DNA of 64,000 bases, taken from NCBI RefSeq assembly GCF_004917065.1, contig NZ_SSYA01000001.1, positions 62,001 to 126,000 on the forward strand. The letters run 5' to 3'. This stretch comes from Geomonas ferrireducens (GTDB taxonomy: Bacteria > Desulfobacterota > Desulfuromonadia > Geobacterales > Geobacteraceae). How positions within the stretch are numbered: position 1 is the first letter of the stretch; each line of letters opens with the position of its first letter. The position numbers and the translations under genes were made by a program. Of this stretch, positions 62,022-64,000 are shown in pieces. The notes below the pieces were generated by a model, which was not told where the DNA came from, did no database searches, and saw only the letters and a list, made by a program, of their open reading frames with translations.

Positions 62022-64000
62022 GTGAACGCACCATTCAAACACCCCATATCACATGCACTCACCTCATTTAACGGCATCGTTAGTGAGCCGGAGCAGACCA
62101 CCGAACAAAGGGCAGGGGCAACAGTGCATCACTTCCCCGCGTCGCTCTGGAAGAGTAAGCCGGGAAAGGCAAAGAGTCCCCTCGACGTCGCGATTGAAGG
62201 ATGCCGTGACTTCTTCTTTAGGGAACAGCTCCCGAAAGGTTACTGGTGGGCCGAGCTCGAATCCAATGTCACCATCACGGCTGAATATATCATGCTGTTC
62301 CACTTCCTCGGGCTCGTTGACCTTGAGCGCGAAAGGAAGATGAGTGCATACCTCCTCTCCAAACAGACAGAGGGGGGTTCATGGACTATTTACTTCGGTG
62401 GACCTGGGGATCTTTCCACCACCATCGAGGCGTACTTCGCGCTGAAACTTGCCGGCTACCCGGCCGACCACCCCGCCATGGAGAAGGCCCGCGCCTTCGT
62501 CCTTGAGAAGGGCGGCATCATCAAGGCGCGCGTCTTCACCAAGATCTTCCTCGCCCTCTTCGGCGAGTTCGACTGGCTGGGCGTCCCTAGTATGCCGGTG
62601 GAACTCAACATGTTGCCCAACTGGGCCTACATAAACATGTACGAGTTCTCCAGCTGGGCGAGGGCGACCATCATCCCGCTCTCCATCTTGATGCACCACC
62701 GCCCGGTGCACGGGATCGACCCGTCCCAGCGGGTGCAGGAACTTTTCGTACGGCCGCCGCGCGCCATCGATTACTCCTTCACCAAGGAGGAGGGGATCCT
62801 CACCTTGAAGAACTTCTTCATCGGGCTCGACCACGTGCTGAAGGTCTACGAGAGAAGCCCGATCCGCCCCTTCAGGAAGGCGGGCATTGCGAAGGCGGAG
62901 GAGTGGATACTCGAGCACCAGGAGGAAACCGGGGACTGGGGCGGCATCCAGCCGGCCATGCTGAACGCGGTCCTTGCGCTTAGCACCCTGGGGTACGAGA
63001 ACGACCACCCGGTCATGGTGCAGGGGCTGAAGGCCCTGGACAACTTCTGTATTGAGAACGACGACCAAATCGTGCTGCAGTCGTGCATCTCGCCGGTGTG
63101 GGACACGGCCCTCGCGCTGAAGGCGCTGGTCGATGCGGGCGTTCCGACGGATCACCCCTCCCTGGTTAAAGGGGCCCAGTGGCTTCTGGATCGCGAGGTG
63201 AGAAGGCCGGGGGATTGGCGCATAAAATCTCCCGAGCTCGAGCCGGGAGGGTGGGCCTTCGAGTTCCAGAACGACTGGTACCCGGACGTGGACGACTCCG
63301 GCTTTGTCATGATGGCCCTGAAGGATATCAAGGTGAAAGATCCCAAGGCGCTCGAGGAGTCGGTGCAGCGCGGCATCGCCTGGTGCCTCGGCATGCAGAG
63401 CAAAAACGGCGGCTGGGGCGCCTTCGACAAGGACAACACGAAGCACTTCCTCAACAAGATCCCGTTCGCCGACCTCGAGGCGCTCATCGATCCGCCGACC
63501 GCGGACCTCACCGGGCGCATGCTCGAGCTGATGGGGAGCTTCGGCTACCCGAAGAGCTACCCCGCGGCGGTCAGGGGGCTCGACTTCCTGAAGAAGAACC
63601 AGGAGCCGGAAGGACCCTGGTGGGGCCGCTGGGGGGTGAACTACCTTTACGGCACCTGGAGCGTTCTTTGCGGGCTCTCCGCCATCGGCGAGGACATGGA
63701 AGCCCCCTACATTAGGAAGGCGGTGAACTGGATCAAGTCGCGCCAGAACATCGACGGCGGCTGGGGCGAGACCTGCGAGTCTTACCACGATCCTTCCCTT
63801 GCGGGCATGGGCGAGAGCACCGCTTCGCAGACGAGCTGGGCCCTTCTTGGGCTCATGGCGGCGGGCGAGGTGAACTGCGCCACCGTGGTGCGCGGCATCC
63901 AGTACCTCATCTCGACGCAGAACCCGGACGGGACCTGGGACGAGACGCAGTACACCGGGACCGGGTTCCCGAAGTACTTCATGATCAAGTACCACATCTA
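62022..64000 (+). CDS. shc: Squalene-hopene cyclase (cut by window end)
   Basis: At least 659 codons, still open at the window edge. The start is a GTG at 62022 after AGGAG (6-base spacing); the nearby ATG at 62017 stops at once. QW-type repeats are seen (KQTEGGSWTIYFGG, ETGDWGGIQPAMLN, KNGGWGAFDKDN, NIDGGWGETCESY, NPDGTWDETQYTGTGFP). The protonating DxDD motif is PDVDDSGF, with D422, D424 and D425. The enzyme folds squalene into hopene or hopanol on the inner membrane. Divergent from hpnN, completing the visible hopanoid block. Confidence 0.93.
   Translation, partial: MNAPFKHPISHALTSFNGIVSEPEQTTEQRAGATVHHFPASLWKSKPGKAKSPLDVAIEGCRDFFFREQLPKGYWWAELESNVTITAEYIMLFHFLGLVDLERERKMSAYLLSKQTEGGSWTIYFGGPGDLSTTIEAYFALKLAGYPADHPAMEKARAFVLEKGGIIKARVFTKIFLALFGEFDWLGVPSMPVELNMLPNWAYINMYEFSSWARATIIPLSILMHHRPVHGIDPSQRVQELFVRPPRAIDYSFTKEEGILTLKNFFIGLDHVLKVYERSPIRPFRKAGIAKAEEWILEHQEETGDWGGIQPAMLNAVLALSTLGYENDHPVMVQGLKALDNFCIENDDQIVLQSCISPVWDTALALKALVDAGVPTDHPSLVKGAQWLLDREVRRPGDWRIKSPELEPGGWAFEFQNDWYPDVDDSGFVMMALKDIKVKDPKALEESVQRGIAWCLGMQSKNGGWGAFDKDNTKHFLNKIPFADLEALIDPPTADLTGRMLELMGSFGYPKSYPAAVRGLDFLKKNQEPEGPWWGRWGVNYLYGTWSVLCGLSAIGEDMEAPYIRKAVNWIKSRQNIDGGWGETCESYHDPSLAGMGESTASQTSWALLGLMAAGEVNCATVVRGIQYLISTQNPDGTWDETQYTGTGFPKYFMIKYHI

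Noticed and set aside
62379-63995. 538-codon minus-strand frame at the right end
   Set aside because: It is antisense to squalene-hopene cyclase, whose GTG start and DVDD and QW motifs are plain.

Overview
The window is a GC-rich stretch of bacterial chromosome that looks like a member of the Geobacteraceae (Geobacter / Geomonas / Citrifermentans group). The evidence is the gene content: a three-subunit fumarate reductase/succinate dehydrogenase (frdCAB type), several c-type cytochromes including a roughly decaheme lipoprotein and a cytochrome fused to a porin, a tungsten aldehyde:ferredoxin oxidoreductase, two chemotaxis receptors, hopanoid genes (hpnI, hpnN, shc) and the ruvC-ruvA-ruvB order. 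The assignment is by recognition, not by a search. No rRNA, tRNA, prophage, insertion sequence or CRISPR array was seen.

Layout. 0-8 kb: 5' end of an RhlE-type helicase, a secreted Tyr/Arg-rich protein divergent from a BaeSR-like two-component system, a chemotaxis receptor, a CBS-domain protein and metF. 8-12 kb: an ABC-F translation factor behind a terminator-like hairpin, a MarC protein, a quinone oxidoreductase and a lipoprotein. 12-19 kb: yebC, ruvC, ruvA, a 21-bp minisatellite, ruvB, an Hda-like DnaA regulator and uup. 19-27 kb: lipoproteins, trpB, trmL, cupin, exoD, rubrerythrin, a hydrolase and a PAS histidine kinase. 27-31 kb: the frdCAB operon. 31-36 kb: tgt, a c-type cytochrome, mazG, ogt and murJ, with an AT-rich DnaA-box region between convergent mazG and ogt. 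36-44 kb: class II aldolase and AOR, then sugar-nucleotide genes (manC, PMI-type cupin, rfbD, rfbB) with nhaA among them. 44-50 kb: lptD, folC, a LysE exporter, accD and trpA. 50-57 kb: a redox block of chemoreceptor, small cytochrome, Cyc2-like cytochrome-porin and a divergent decaheme lipoprotein, then queH. 57-64 kb: hopanoid genes ending in squalene-hopene cyclase, cut by the window end.

How the genes fit together. Envelope building is a strong theme (lptD, murJ, manC/PMI, rfbBD, hopanoid synthesis and transport, accD). Electron transfer is the second (frdCAB, AOR, the 50-56 kb cytochrome block). tgt and queH both belong to tRNA queuosine formation but lie 24 kb apart, and trpA and trpB are similarly separated.

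Most promising signals: (1) the 50.3-56.3 kb block, where a Cyc2-like fused cytochrome-porin, a monoheme cytochrome almost abutting a chemoreceptor, and a decaheme lipoprotein sit together; (2) a 267-bp AT-rich gap between convergent genes with two perfect inverted DnaA boxes and a perfect palindrome; (3) a terminator-like hairpin just upstream of an ABC-F gene; (4) a tandem class II aldolase with a four-cysteine insert beside AOR; (5) a small ORF with a strong ribosome-binding site in the frd leader. Intergenic spaces also hold several families of short inverted-repeat elements.
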